Assembly (NCBI GenBank): GCA_046538075.1
Contig: JBKHJN010000012.1
Span: 7,008 to 71,007 of the forward strand
Source of the DNA: Desulfobacca_B sp046538075
GTDB lineage: Bacteria; Desulfobacterota; Desulfobaccia; Desulfobaccales; Desulfobaccaceae
DNA: 64,000 nucleotides
Direction of reading: 5' to 3'
Shown here: piece by piece, positions 8,682 through 17,173 of the stretch
Numbering within the stretch: position 1 is the first letter of the stretch
How the letters are laid out: each line of letters opens with the position of its first letter
The notes under the pieces: generated by a model
Databases searched by the model: none
What the model was told of the DNA's origin: nothing
The model's input: only the letters and a program-made list of their open reading frames with translations
Made by a program: the position numbers and the translations under genes

Positions 8682-8788
8682 GCCAGAGGGCAGAGATGGG
8701 GCCCATGCCAAAATTTGCCTGAGCTCCCCGCATTCAAGAGGTTAATTTGAAAGGAGGGCCGGGGAACCGCCAGCCCCCCGCCTTCTCC

Positions 8789-9418
8789 TCACGCCCCGCT
8801 CCCAACCCCCCTTGAGGGCAAAGGGTAATCCCGCAGAATCTGAAACAACTGATCTTCGCAGCCGCCGAAGAAATGGTCAGTGCCAGGAACCACCTTCACC
8901 TCCGGGGGGTTGGGGTGGCCGGACAGGAGCGTCTGCAAATCTGCCACGGGGCAGAGCTCGTCCCGATCACCTGCCACAATCAGCGCCAGGCGCGGCACCT
9001 GGGGCAGGATGGCCAGATCCATGAAGGCAAGGGGTGGCGAAATCAGCAAGGCGCCGTCCGCCTCCAGCCCTTGAGCCAGGGCCTGAGCTGCCACATAAGC
9101 CCCAAAAGAATATCCCACCAAGTAACCGGGCCTTAGGTTCCGGGCAATCAGCCACCCCAGGGCGGCAGCCAGATCGGCGATTTCTCCTGAGCCGCCGCCA
9201 TAGGTGCCGGAACTGCGGCCCACCCCCCGGAAATTGAACCGCAAGGTGGCCCAACCCCGGGCCTGGAAAGCCTGCCGAGCGGTCCAGACCACATTATTGT
9301 CCATGCTGCCCCCAAATAACGGATGAGGATGGGCAATGACGACGCCGCCCTCCTTCCCGGGGCTCCAACGTCCCTCTAAGGTGGCCTCCGGCCCCGGGAT
9401 CATGACTTTTTCTTCCAT
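8789..9418 (-). CDS. Alpha/beta hydrolase (COG2945-like)
   Basis: 209 residues. The features are VVIAHPHPLFGGSMDN near the N-terminus, FNFRGVGRSSG (about 61-71), the nucleophile elbow GYSFGA (S104), a GDRDELCP acid segment and a C-terminal GTDHFF histidine. This matches the small alpha/beta hydrolases of the COG2945 group, whose substrates are unknown. No signal peptide, so cytoplasmic. ATG 9418 is used. The gene is divergent from the sensor kinase at 9539, with which it shares a 120-bp promoter region. Confidence 0.85.
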   Translation of the reverse strand: MEEKVMIPGPEATLEGRWSPGKEGGVVIAHPHPLFGGSMDNNVVWTARQAFQARGWATLRFNFRGVGRSSGTYGGGSGEIADLAAALGWLIARNLRPGYLVGYSFGAYVAAQALAQGLEADGALLISPPLAFMDLAILPQVPRLALIVAGDRDELCPVADLQTLLSGHPNPPEVKVVPGTDHFFGGCEDQLFQILRDYPLPSRGVGSGA

Positions 9419-9538
9419 ATTGGTCTCTGATTATGCTATCTTTTATTAAACCTGGATAATTATAGCATAGCCCGGTTTAGTCCGGCTATGAGCAAGATTT
9501 GAGTGTTACATTAGCGCCCCAGGGGCAGCGGTATCTAA

Positions 9539-11344
9539 ATGGCCTTAAAAAATAAGGTTGGCTTTAAACTGATCGGCGTCAATTTATTATCCCTGCTGCT
9601 CGCCCTGATAGGGCTTTTGTTGATCATGCGTTTTTTAGCCACCCGACAGATACTGGAGTGGCACCAGCAGCGGGTGGGCCTAGTCGCCCGGCTGGTATTA
9701 GCCGAATACCAGGAGAAGAATCAAAAGGTGGTCCAGGCCGCAGATTTATTGGCCAATACCCCAAGTTATGCGGATCTGTTGTTCCTCGATGATTTTGAGT
9801 CCCTCAGGTATTTGGCCACCCCCCAGATGAAAGAGGCCGGTTTGCATATCCTGACCATTACTGACCGCCGAGGCGTAATTGTGGTTCGAGCCCATGCTCC
9901 CGGGGCCATCGGGGTGGATATTTCCGGCAATCCCCTGGTGCGGTCTGCCTTAAAAGGTAAACGGGCCAGCCGCATCACCCAGTGGCAAGACAGCATTGCG
10001 CTTAGCGCCGCGGCCCCCATCTTTTATGGCAAGGAAGTGATGGGGGTAGTGCTCACCGGCCTGTTGATCGACCGCGGCTTTGTCGAATCCATTTCTCGCG
10101 GTCCGGGAGCGGAAGCGGCAATTTTTTACGCAAACCGGGTGATAGTCAATTCCTTTAAGGACGTTCCCGAGGCTGCTCTCCAAGAACTTAAATTGGGAAA
10201 AGATCGAGCCGCTACGGCCGCACAAGCTTCGGCCCGGGTGCAAAGCATTGTTCTGGGGGACCGGACCTATACTATCACCTATTTACCCCTGGAACAGGAA
10301 GAGAAACCCTGGGAAGATTTGATCGTGGTGGGGATCAGCCATAAAGAAGTGGCAAATGCCCGGGATGCACTTAACCTGGTAATTTTCGGGGTGGGGGGTG
10401 GCAGCGCCCTTTTGGGCATTTTTTTGAGCTTCCTGCTATCCCTGGGCATGCGGCGCCAGATTGCTCATCTGGCCGAAGGCACCCGCAAGGCGGCCCGCGA
10501 GGAATTGGCCGGCGATATTCCGGTTACCAGCCGCGATGAGCTGGGAGACCTGGCCAAGTCTTTTAACAACATGACCCGGTCCTTGCGGGAGAAAACCCAG
10601 CTTCTCCAAGAGGAGCGTGACCGCATTGCTGCCAATGCCGATTTTCTCTCCATGATTGTGCATGACATCAAGGCCCCGCTGACCGGGGTCCGTCTGACCA
10701 TCGAGGCCTTGCAGGATGAAACTCTACCCCCGGAAGTGAAGCGCAAATTGCAGGGCATTCTGAAGAGCAGCGAGGGTTTGCTCCTGCATGTGCACAACGT
10801 CTTGGATGTTTCTCGTTTTGAGTCGGGCCATTTAGATCTGCAGCCGGAGAGTTTGGTGCCGGGGATGATCATCAACCGGATAGTGCAGCATTACGCCGGA
10901 ATAGCCCAACACCAGGGGGTTAATCTGCAGGCGGAATTGCCCTCCGGACTGCCCCCGATCTGGGCCGATGAACATTACCTGGAGCGGGTCTTGTTTAATC
11001 TGATCGCCAACGCCCTGGAGGCGACACCCGCCGGCGGCCAGATCCGGGTGCTGGCCCAGTCCCAGACCCTGGATGGCGCCCTGCCCGCAGTAGAAATCAT
11101 TGTGGGTGATACCGGAGCCGGAATGGTCCCGGAGACCCTGGAAACCCTGTTTCAAAAATACCCGGACCGGGCAAATCATGACGCTCGCTACCGGGCGGCT
11201 GGCTCTGGATTGGGTCTATACATCTGTAAAACCATTGTAGAGGCGCATCAGGGGAAAATCTGGGCGGAGAGCGCCCCCGGACAGGGCACTCGCATCCATG
11301 TCTGCCTGCCCACCGGGGAGGGCAATGCCGGGGCCGGGAGTTAA
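9539..11344 (+). CDS. Membrane sensor histidine kinase
   Basis: 601 residues. The order is a first membrane helix (about 10-32), a cache-like extracytoplasmic sensor (about 33-275), a second helix (about 280-303), HAMP (about 304-357), a HisKA dimerisation domain with the phospho-acceptor H375 in FLSMIVHDIKAPL, then the ATPase domain with N box (LFNLIANALEATP), G1 (GDTGAGM) and G2 (GSGLGLYICK). It probably senses a small ligand or envelope state and phosphorylates a response regulator. The single-domain regulator at 11504 is the obvious partner, although 160 bp and a hairpin separate them. Confidence 0.9.
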   Translation: MALKNKVGFKLIGVNLLSLLLALIGLLLIMRFLATRQILEWHQQRVGLVARLVLAEYQEKNQKVVQAADLLANTPSYADLLFLDDFESLRYLATPQMKEAGLHILTITDRRGVIVVRAHAPGAIGVDISGNPLVRSALKGKRASRITQWQDSIALSAAAPIFYGKEVMGVVLTGLLIDRGFVESISRGPGAEAAIFYANRVIVNSFKDVPEAALQELKLGKDRAATAAQASARVQSIVLGDRTYTITYLPLEQEEKPWEDLIVVGISHKEVANARDALNLVIFGVGGGSALLGIFLSFLLSLGMRRQIAHLAEGTRKAAREELAGDIPVTSRDELGDLAKSFNNMTRSLREKTQLLQEERDRIAANADFLSMIVHDIKAPLTGVRLTIEALQDETLPPEVKRKLQGILKSSEGLLLHVHNVLDVSRFESGHLDLQPESLVPGMIINRIVQHYAGIAQHQGVNLQAELPSGLPPIWADEHYLERVLFNLIANALEATPAGGQIRVLAQSQTLDGALPAVEIIVGDTGAGMVPETLETLFQKYPDRANHDARYRAAGSGLGLYICKTIVEAHQGKIWAESAPGQGTRIHVCLPTGEGNAGAGS

Positions 11345-11385
11345 GGATTAATTTTCTTAAGCTTGAGAAAGACTTGGCCGGACCG

Positions 11386-11425
11386 AAACCCCTGGCCATT
11401 GGCCCTTTGGCATTTCCGGGGGTTT
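11386..11425 (+). terminator. Hairpin after the sensor kinase gene
   Basis: AAACCCC (11386-11392) pairs with GGGGTTT (11419-11425), with a small GGCC/GGCC stem inside. A weak T-tract follows. It may partly separate the kinase and regulator transcripts. Confidence 0.35.
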
Positions 11426-11503
11426 AGTTAAGAAAATTTCTTTAATCTATAACATATTGATCATCATGACTATTTCTGGTATTGTTAATGCCGGGGGATA
11501 TCT

Positions 11504-11875
11504 GTGAGCACCAAGATTTTAGTAGTAGATGATGACCAACGGACCCGGGAAGCATTAACGGCGATCCTGCTGCGAGCAGGGTATGAGGTCACACCTCTGG
11601 CCTCTGGAGACCGGCTGGAGGAAAATTTGCGCACCGAGCAATATACCGCAGCCGTAATCGACTACCATCTGCCGGCCCGCAACGGCTTGGAACTGGCCAA
11701 TTCCCTCAAAGAAATTCTGCCCAGCTGTCAGGTTATCTTGATCTCTTCGGAAACCCGCCCCTTGAAGGCGGCCCAAGCCGTCCCGGCGGTGGTGAGCCGG
11801 TTTCTCCCCAAACCATTTTCCAAACACACCCTGTTGCGGGTGATTTCCGAGCTATGCCCCCTTGAGCCGGATTGA
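11504..11875 (+). CDS. Single-domain response regulator
   Basis: 123 residues, receiver domain only. The acidic pocket D9-D10, phospho-acceptor D53 in AVIDYHLPARNG, the switch Ser near 81 (ILISSE) and K103 in LPKPF are all present. There is no output domain, so it acts through protein contacts (CheY/Spo0F style) or as a phosphate relay. GTG 11504 is the start. The preceding kinase is the likely donor. Confidence 0.88.
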   Translation: MSTKILVVDDDQRTREALTAILLRAGYEVTPLASGDRLEENLRTEQYTAAVIDYHLPARNGLELANSLKEILPSCQVILISSETRPLKAAQAVPAVVSRFLPKPFSKHTLLRVISELCPLEPD

Positions 11876-11988
11876 AACTGTTTAGAATTTTGGTTTATTT
11901 GTTAATATACTTATAATATCATTATCTTATGTCAAGCCCCTACAAAAATAAACATTTGACGGCAACTTAGGATTAGAACAATCTGCAT

Positions 11989-13404
11989 ATGGGTCCGAAG
12001 CAACCAGGATCAGCATTACCTTCTCAGGTACTGGCTTTTATCCAGGAACATCAAATGCTTCAGCCCGGCGACCGGGTCCTCCTGGGGGTATCGGGAGGGC
12101 CTGATTCTATGGCCCTGCTGCATCTTTTGAATCGCTTCAATCAGAGCTGGTGCTTATCGCTGGGCGTAGCCCATTTTGACCATGGTTTAAGAGGCCGGGA
12201 ATCGCAGCGGGAGGCAGCCTGGGTGGCGGAGCAGGCCGCCAGGTTGGGGCTGCCTTGCTACCAGGAGCGGGGAGAGGTCCGCCAATATGCCCGGAGCCGC
12301 AAGCTTTCCCTGCAAGTCGCGGCCCGGCAGCTTCGTCTGGCCTTTTTTGAACGGCTGCGCCAGGACCTGGATTATCCCAAACTGGCCCTCGGCCATACTG
12401 CCGATGATCAGGTGGAACTATTCTTTCTGCGCCTGCTGCGGGGGGCGGGGCCGGAAGGTTTAAAAGGCATGTGGCCCTGCAGTCCCCGCGGCGTGGTGCG
12501 CCCCCTGTTGGGAATTGCTAAGGCCGAGATTCTGGCCTGGCTGGACCAGGAAATTTTGCCTTATTGCCAGGATTCCAGCAACTTAAGTCACAAGTACCGC
12601 CGCAACCAGCTCCGGCTGGATCTGCTGCCCAAGCTGCGGCAGCATTACAACCCCCGCATCCAAGACGCGGTGTGGCGGACCCAGGCGCTGCTCCAGGAAC
12701 AGGAAGACTACCTGGCTCAGGAAACCGCCCGGCAACTGGCGGCGGTCAGTCGGGGAAATTCTGGCCAGGCGCTGCAACTGAATATCAAGCCTTTTCTGAC
12801 CCTGCATCCTTACTTGCAAAAAAGGGTGCTGCGGTTGGCTTTGGGGCGGGCCAACCCCGACCTGACGGAGCTTAGCTGGCGCCATCTGCACGCCGCCCTG
12901 GCCCTGTGCCGGAGCCGGGCTTCCGGGGGGGAGATTTCCCTGCCCCGGGGCTGGCGCCTGGCCCGGGAAAAAGACCTTCTGGTCCTTCAGCGCCGCCCAT
13001 TGTTGCCGCCCCCCTCCGGCGAATTTGCCCTGCCCTGCCAGGATCAGGGCAGTTTTTCCGGACTGGGCTGGACCTTGACCTGGACCACCTATCCGGCCCA
13101 GCCGGAGGCCGATCAGACCCTGGCTTCGCAGACGGTGTTGATGGATCGGAATAAGGTGCAATTTCCGCTGGTCTTACGGCCGGTGCGGCCCGGCGACCGT
13201 TTTCAACCATTGGGGATGACCGGCACCAAAAAGCTCCAGGATTTTCTAGTGGACGCCAAAATCCCCCGCCGCCAGCGCCCGTCAATTCCCCTGTTGCTGA
13301 GCCAGGACCAGATCATCTGGGTGGTCGGCCAGCGTCTGGCGGAGCCGGTCAAGGTAACCCCGCAAACCACCACCATCCTGCAAATCAGCGCGGCCCAGGA
13401 CTAA
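11989..13404 (+). CDS. tilS: tRNA(Ile)-lysidine synthetase
   Basis: 471 residues. The N-type ATP-pyrophosphatase PP-loop SGGPDS lies at 35-40, followed by the family segments VAHFDHGLRG and LALGHTADDQVE. The C-terminal domain (about 370-465) with VRPGDRFQPLGM is the TilS-specific substrate-recognition part. The enzyme attaches lysine to C34 of the CAU-anticodon tRNA-Ile in the cytoplasm, changing its decoding from Met to Ile, and is essential in most bacteria. Length and domain order are normal. Confidence 0.93.
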   Translation: MGPKQPGSALPSQVLAFIQEHQMLQPGDRVLLGVSGGPDSMALLHLLNRFNQSWCLSLGVAHFDHGLRGRESQREAAWVAEQAARLGLPCYQERGEVRQYARSRKLSLQVAARQLRLAFFERLRQDLDYPKLALGHTADDQVELFFLRLLRGAGPEGLKGMWPCSPRGVVRPLLGIAKAEILAWLDQEILPYCQDSSNLSHKYRRNQLRLDLLPKLRQHYNPRIQDAVWRTQALLQEQEDYLAQETARQLAAVSRGNSGQALQLNIKPFLTLHPYLQKRVLRLALGRANPDLTELSWRHLHAALALCRSRASGGEISLPRGWRLAREKDLLVLQRRPLLPPPSGEFALPCQDQGSFSGLGWTLTWTTYPAQPEADQTLASQTVLMDRNKVQFPLVLRPVRPGDRFQPLGMTGTKKLQDFLVDAKIPRRQRPSIPLLLSQDQIIWVVGQRLAEPVKVTPQTTTILQISAAQD

Positions 13405-13534
13405 CCACGCTGCCGCAACATGGGGGTTCATCATCTATATCGATCGCCCCCAGCGGGTTTGATGCTTGTGGCGGACGGCTCAGGGCTTTAAGATTCGGTC
13501 AGTTGGCAAGAGGTGGAATGGCTCTGGTCCAAGA

Positions 13535-13563
13535 TTGACAAACCCCAATACCTGGCTTACATT
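13535..13563 (+). promoter_or_regulatory. Sigma-70-type promoter of the ECF sigma cluster
   Basis: TTGACA (13535-13540) and TACATT (13558-13563), 17-bp spacing, about 30 bases before the ATG of the zinc-ribbon gene at 13596. Confidence 0.65.
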
Positions 13564-13595
13564 TTTAATAAAATTTATAAAAAGAGGAAGGAGAA

Positions 13596-13955
13596 ATGTT
13601 GAAGCGTTGTGACCGCTGTCAGGCTGAGGTGGAAAGTGAGGATTTGCGGGAGTTTGCCGGGCAGCAGCTTTGTGAGGATTGTTATATGGATGCCTTGAGC
13701 CCGACCCGGGCCTGCGATCCCTGGGCCGTGCATACCGCCAAAAGCACTCTGGCAACCCAAGGGCAGCAACTGACTCCCCGGCAACAACAACTCTATGACC
13801 TGGTGCAGGAGACTCAGGAGATCAGCCTGAGTGAGGCCGCCCACCGCTTGGGTCTGGAAGAAAATGAATTGCGCCGGGAATTTGCCACTCTGCGCCATAT
13901 GGAACTGCTGCGCGCCCAACCGCGACCGCAGGGTATCGTTCTTACCCTGTTTTAA
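13596..13955 (+). CDS. Small zinc-ribbon/winged-helix protein
   Basis: 119 residues. Two CxxC pairs (C5/C8 and C26/C29) make a LIM-like or ribbon zinc site, and the C-terminal part (about 70-119, SLSEAAHRLGLEENELRREF) looks like a winged-helix DNA-binding domain. Strong ribosome site (GGAAGGAG). It is 19 bp upstream of the ECF sigma gene and shares the promoter at 13535. The role is unknown; a regulator or co-factor of the sigma cluster is plausible but only from context. Confidence 0.72.
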   Translation: MLKRCDRCQAEVESEDLREFAGQQLCEDCYMDALSPTRACDPWAVHTAKSTLATQGQQLTPRQQQLYDLVQETQEISLSEAAHRLGLEENELRREFATLRHMELLRAQPRPQGIVLTLF

Positions 13956-13973
13956 ATCAGCTTTTGGAAAATA

Positions 13974-14552
13974 TTGGGCGTCGTTGATCTTGACTATAGC
14001 TTACTCCGCCAGACTGCCCGCGGCGATCAGCGGGCCTTTGCGGAGTTGATGCGGCGGCACCAGAACCGGGTTTATCGGCTGGCGCAGAGGCTTTTGCGGG
14101 ACCCTCTGGAAGCCGAAGACGCGGCTCAGGAGGTCTTCCTCAAGGTCTATACCCATGCGGTTGATTTCCGACCCACTGGCACAGTGGCGGCCTGGGTCAA
14201 TCGGATTACTGCCAATCATTGCCTGAATCGGTTGCGCTCCCTTGATGCTCAGAGACAAGTATCATGGGACACCCCGGTCCCCCGGTCTTCCGATGCCGAT
14301 TATCGGGAAACTTTTCCTTCTACCGACCCTAACCCTTTGCAAAATTTAGAAGAACAAGAGTTGGCCGAGCGGATCCAAGCGGCTCTTGACGCCTTGCCCG
14401 AAAACCAACGTCAGGCGGTGATCCTCAAGCGCTTCGGCGAGCTTTCCTATCAGGAAATTGCCGAGGTGCTGGGTCTTAGTACCGGGGCAGTGGATGGCCT
14501 GATCAAACGGGCCCGCAATAATCTCAAAAAAGCCCTCCAGGATTATTTTTAA
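13974..14552 (+). CDS. ECF-type RNA polymerase sigma factor (RpoE-like)
   Basis: 192 residues. Region 2 reads DQRAFAELMRRHQNRVYRLA...EDAAQEVFLKVY, and region 4 reads ALPENQRQAVILKRFGELSYQEIAEVLGLSTGAV. The spacing between them is that of group 4 (ECF) factors. The start is TTG 13974; no better alternative with the conserved N-terminus exists. An anti-sigma zinc-finger gene follows, with the leader element at 14590-14682 between them, and a ZraP-like periplasmic protein comes next, suggesting an envelope-stress regulon. Confidence 0.88.
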   Translation: MGVVDLDYSLLRQTARGDQRAFAELMRRHQNRVYRLAQRLLRDPLEAEDAAQEVFLKVYTHAVDFRPTGTVAAWVNRITANHCLNRLRSLDAQRQVSWDTPVPRSSDADYRETFPSTDPNPLQNLEEQELAERIQAALDALPENQRQAVILKRFGELSYQEIAEVLGLSTGAVDGLIKRARNNLKKALQDYF

Positions 14553-14589
14553 AAGGACATGGGGCGCTGGTTCCTTCAGTCTCTTTCTC

Positions 14590-14682
14590 AAAAATAAAAA
14601 ATTTATCCAGAGGCCGCCGGATTTCTTCCTGGCCGGTGTTTATAGAAGTAAAGGCCACGGAAAATTCCATGGGTGGTCCAGA
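14590..14682 (+). promoter_or_regulatory. Conserved 5'-leader element, copy 2
   Basis: About 93 nt aligned to 2651-2743. The stem-loop core (14613-14638) has the same length as copy 1 and the following GGTGTTTATAGAAGTAAA is identical, while the stem bases differ (GGCC-type pairing here). It lies 38 nt after the sigma factor stop and ends 17 nt before the anti-sigma start at 14700. That position suggests control of anti-sigma translation or transcript ends. Confidence 0.55.
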
Positions 14683-14699
14683 TTGATTCGGGAAAAATT

Positions 14700-15134
14700 A
14701 TGTTAAATTGTCAAGATGTTCAAGAACTTCTATCCACTTATGTGGATGATGAACTGCCCTTAGCCCAAAAGGAATGGGTCCGGGCCCACCTGGCTGTTTG
14801 TCCTGCCTGTCAGGAGGAGTTAACCCGGCTGAAACAGGTGTGGGAGGCCTTGGCTGCTTTGCCGGATTCAGCTCCACCCCCGGATTTAGTCGACCAGGTT
14901 GTGGCCCGCCTCCCGAAGCCGGAGGCCCCCTGGTGGCGTTCTCTGGCCCTGGCCGCTTCTTTGTTGGTAGGCATTATGCTGGGCGGCAGCCTGGGGGTTA
15001 ATCTGCACCAGGTGCTAAGCCCCTCAGAAGACAGGCCCCAAGTGATGGCCTTGGAGGTGTTTGAAGACTTTCCGCCGGCCTCTTTAGGGACCCTGGTAGC
15101 CACCTACCGCCTCAATGGAGAAAACGAAGTATGA
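14700..15134 (+). CDS. Anti-sigma factor with zinc finger and membrane segment
   Basis: 144 residues. The N-terminal zinc-binding anti-sigma motif has C4, H30, C34 and C37 (HLAVCPACQ), and one membrane helix lies near 87-107 (SLALAASLLVGIML). These proteins bind and inhibit their cognate ECF factor in the cytoplasm and sense from the periplasmic side. ATG 14700 fits the family N-terminus better than the upstream GTG 14673, which falls within the leader element. Its last four bases overlap the ZraP-like start codon (ATGA). Confidence 0.85.
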   Translation: MLNCQDVQELLSTYVDDELPLAQKEWVRAHLAVCPACQEELTRLKQVWEALAALPDSAPPPDLVDQVVARLPKPEAPWWRSLALAASLLVGIMLGGSLGVNLHQVLSPSEDRPQVMALEVFEDFPPASLGTLVATYRLNGENEV

Positions 15135-15742
15135 ACCGCAATTGGCTGGTCTACCTGGTAATTTTTTCTCTGGCCCTTAACCTGGGCACTATTGGAGTGG
15201 TGGCTTATCTGCACTACCAGAACAAGGCAGCGGCGGACCTGCCGTTAAAGCCGCCGCCGCCGGGTCTGAGGGGACTGTTCCGGGAATTGAATCTGGATCA
15301 AGACCAGAAGCAAACCCTGCGGCGCCTGTTCCCCGAGCATCGGCAAGCGGTGGCGAAACTCAGGCAAGAAATTGCCCAAAAACGGCTGGAGTTATTTGAG
15401 CTCCTGAAGCCGGCGGAGCCGTCAGCCGAAGCCATTGCGGCCAAGATTAAGGAAATCAATGCGATTCAGGGAAACCTGGAGAATGAGCAGGCCCGCTTTC
15501 TGCTGGAAGTGAAGAAAACTTTGCGGCCGGAACAGCGAGAACAGCTGCTGGCGCTGATCGGCCAGCGCCTGCTCCCTCGACTGGGGCGGATGGGCCTCAG
15601 GTGTCCAGACGGCAGGCCCTGCCCTTCTATGGATCGAGGTCAGAGCCACCGAAAGGGGCCCAACCGGAAAATGTCCCCTGGACCGCCCCCTGGCCAGGGC
15701 CCTCCGATTGACACCCCCCTCGAGTCCGGAGGGCCGGGATAA
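15131..15742 (+). CDS. ZraP/CpxP-like periplasmic metal-sensor protein
   Basis: 203 residues. A signal anchor (residues 5-25) is followed by a helical domain typical of Spy/CpxP/ZraP-like 'periplasmic heavy metal sensor' proteins (LNLDQDQKQTLRRLFPEHRQAV, LKPAEPSAEAI, KTLRPEQREQLLAL). The tail after residue 155 is rich in Pro, Gly, Lys and Arg. The family binds metals or acts as a periplasmic chaperone. It overlaps the anti-sigma gene by 4 bp, so it is co-translated and is probably the sensing arm of the sigma/anti-sigma circuit. Confidence 0.78.
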   Translation: MNRNWLVYLVIFSLALNLGTIGVVAYLHYQNKAAADLPLKPPPPGLRGLFRELNLDQDQKQTLRRLFPEHRQAVAKLRQEIAQKRLELFELLKPAEPSAEAIAAKIKEINAIQGNLENEQARFLLEVKKTLRPEQREQLLALIGQRLLPRLGRMGLRCPDGRPCPSMDRGQSHRKGPNRKMSPGPPPGQGPPIDTPLESGGPG

Positions 15743-15814
15743 TAAGATTAACTGGTTTAATGATCAATACGAGCACATGATGCCGTAACTTCAACCCAAG
15801 GAGGTCTGCATTAA

Positions 15815-16114
15815 ATGAGAAAGCTAACATGGTTGGCAGGTATTTCTGCCCTTCTGATAGCTGGCAGCCTTTGCTTCAGCGATATGGCCCTGGCTCAGGG
15901 CCGGGGACAGCGGGGCGGCCAGGGCGGCTGCCCTTATTGGCAGTCCGGCCAGAGCCAAGGTAAAAGCCCTGGATATCGTAAGCAAACCCAACAAAGCCCA
16001 GGCTACGGGTCTGGAAAAGGTATCCAGCAACGCCGCCGGGATGGCAGTTGTAATCAGGGGCTTGGCACCGCCTCGACCCCGGTTACTCCAGCCACCCCGC
16101 AGGCCCAACCATAA
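15815..16114 (+). CDS. Small secreted Gly/Gln-rich protein
   Basis: 99 residues: a clean Sec signal (MRKLTWLAGISALLIAGS..., cleavage near ALAQ at 28) and a low-complexity Gly/Gln/Ser tail with two Cys. A strong ribosome site (AAGGAGG) precedes ATG 15815. No family is recognised. It belongs to the envelope-stress cluster by position and probably acts in the periplasm. Confidence 0.65.
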   Translation: MRKLTWLAGISALLIAGSLCFSDMALAQGRGQRGGQGGCPYWQSGQSQGKSPGYRKQTQQSPGYGSGKGIQQRRRDGSCNQGLGTASTPVTPATPQAQP

Positions 16115-16124
16115 ACCCTGAACC

Positions 16125-16150
16125 CGGGGAGCGCCATCAAGCGCTCCCCG
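16125..16150 (+). terminator. Hairpin after the small secreted protein
   Basis: A perfect 10-bp stem (16125-16134 / 16141-16150) with a 6-nt loop, 11 bases after the stop codon. The T-run is weak. Confidence 0.5.
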
Positions 16151-16262
16151 AAACAGCCCTAACATGGCTTTGCCATGGTGGTTGGTTGTTAACTTATAAA
16201 CTCAATCAGATCGGTTCATAAGAAGTTTTGGCAGCTGAAAAATACCCAAACAGGAGGAAGTA

Positions 16263-16754
16263 ATGCAATCGAAAAAGTTAACTGGATTAATGATTCTGGC
16301 TCTGACCCTGGCCCTGGCCTGCCCGGTGCTGGCGCAACCGCGCCAGGGCGGCCCGGGTGCTGGTCCGGGACCTATGGGGCCGCGCTTATATGATGCCAAG
16401 ACCGTAACCACGGTGCAGGGCACGGTAGAAAGCCTGGAAACTGTTCCGACCATGGGACGGCGGGGCCGCAAAGGCATGGAGTGGCAGCAACTGGTCCTCA
16501 AGACCGATAAGGAAAGTCTAACTGTCCATTTGGGTCCGGCCGGTTATGCCAGCGAGCAAGGCATTGAGCCCAAGGTGGGGGATGCCATTGAAGTGACTGG
16601 CTCCAAGGTTACCCGGGGGCAGCAGACCATCCTGTTGGCTTCCGAGGTAAAAGCCAAGGATAAGATCCTGAAGCTTAGGGATGAACAGGGCTACCCACTG
16701 TGGCGCGGCTGGCGTTGCGGTCCCTGGCAAGGCAAGCAACAAGGCAAGCAATAA
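16263..16754 (+). CDS. Secreted OB-like protein of unknown function
   Basis: 163 residues. The Sec signal (MQSKKLTGLMILALTLALA, cleavage after PVLAQ) is followed by a Gly/Pro linker. A beta-rich domain (about 45-140: TVTTVQGTVESLETVP, LVLKTDKESLTVHLGPAGY, IEPKVGDAIEVTGSKV) reads like an OB-fold/BOF-type periplasmic domain. No enzyme motif is seen. AGGAGG precedes ATG 16263. Sits at the end of the envelope-stress cluster with its own terminator. Confidence 0.65.
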   Translation: MQSKKLTGLMILALTLALACPVLAQPRQGGPGAGPGPMGPRLYDAKTVTTVQGTVESLETVPTMGRRGRKGMEWQQLVLKTDKESLTVHLGPAGYASEQGIEPKVGDAIEVTGSKVTRGQQTILLASEVKAKDKILKLRDEQGYPLWRGWRCGPWQGKQQGKQ

Positions 16755-16761
16755 ACCCCCA

Positions 16762-16792
16762 TTTCCCGAGAGGCGGACTGCCTCTCGGGAAA
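16762..16792 (+). terminator. Strong hairpin terminator
   Basis: A 13-bp stem (16762-16774 / 16780-16792) with a 5-nt loop, 7 bases after the stop codon. It ends the envelope cluster and is followed by the tRNA-Val gene. Confidence 0.6.
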
Positions 16793-16832
16793 ATCCTTGC
16801 CAAAAAAAAATGTCCATGTTAAAAATGACCCA

Positions 16833-16907
16833 GGGCGGTTAACTCAGGGGTAGAGTGCCATCTTCACACGGTGGAAGTCGTAGGTTCAAATCCTACACCG
16901 CCCACCA
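16833..16907 (+). tRNA. tRNA-Val (CAC)
   Basis: 75 nt with encoded CCA. The acceptor stem GGGCGGT pairs with ACCGCCC, the anticodon arm is CCATC-TTCACAC-GGTGG (anticodon CAC, Val), and the T-loop is TTCAAAT. All arms pair normally. Confidence 0.95.
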
Positions 16908-17173
16908 GCAAAAGCCCCTTGATTACCAAATTTTCTCTAAAAACAAACGCTTAACAGCTGTTTGGCGAGGTTGTTGCCTTTCCCTCCACAAATTCGGTTA
17001 CCTAAGAAAATCTGGAAAAAAAATTCCTTTAGCTTTTATCTTTACTTTTTCAGAGTTTTGCGGCAAGATGGCTTTTGGGGATTTTCATGTCTGCTTCTTA
17101 TTCGCCATTTTGGCGGAGCAAGACATGGGGGAACAAACAAGTATTAAGAATAGTCCGCATTAGGGAGGAGAAA

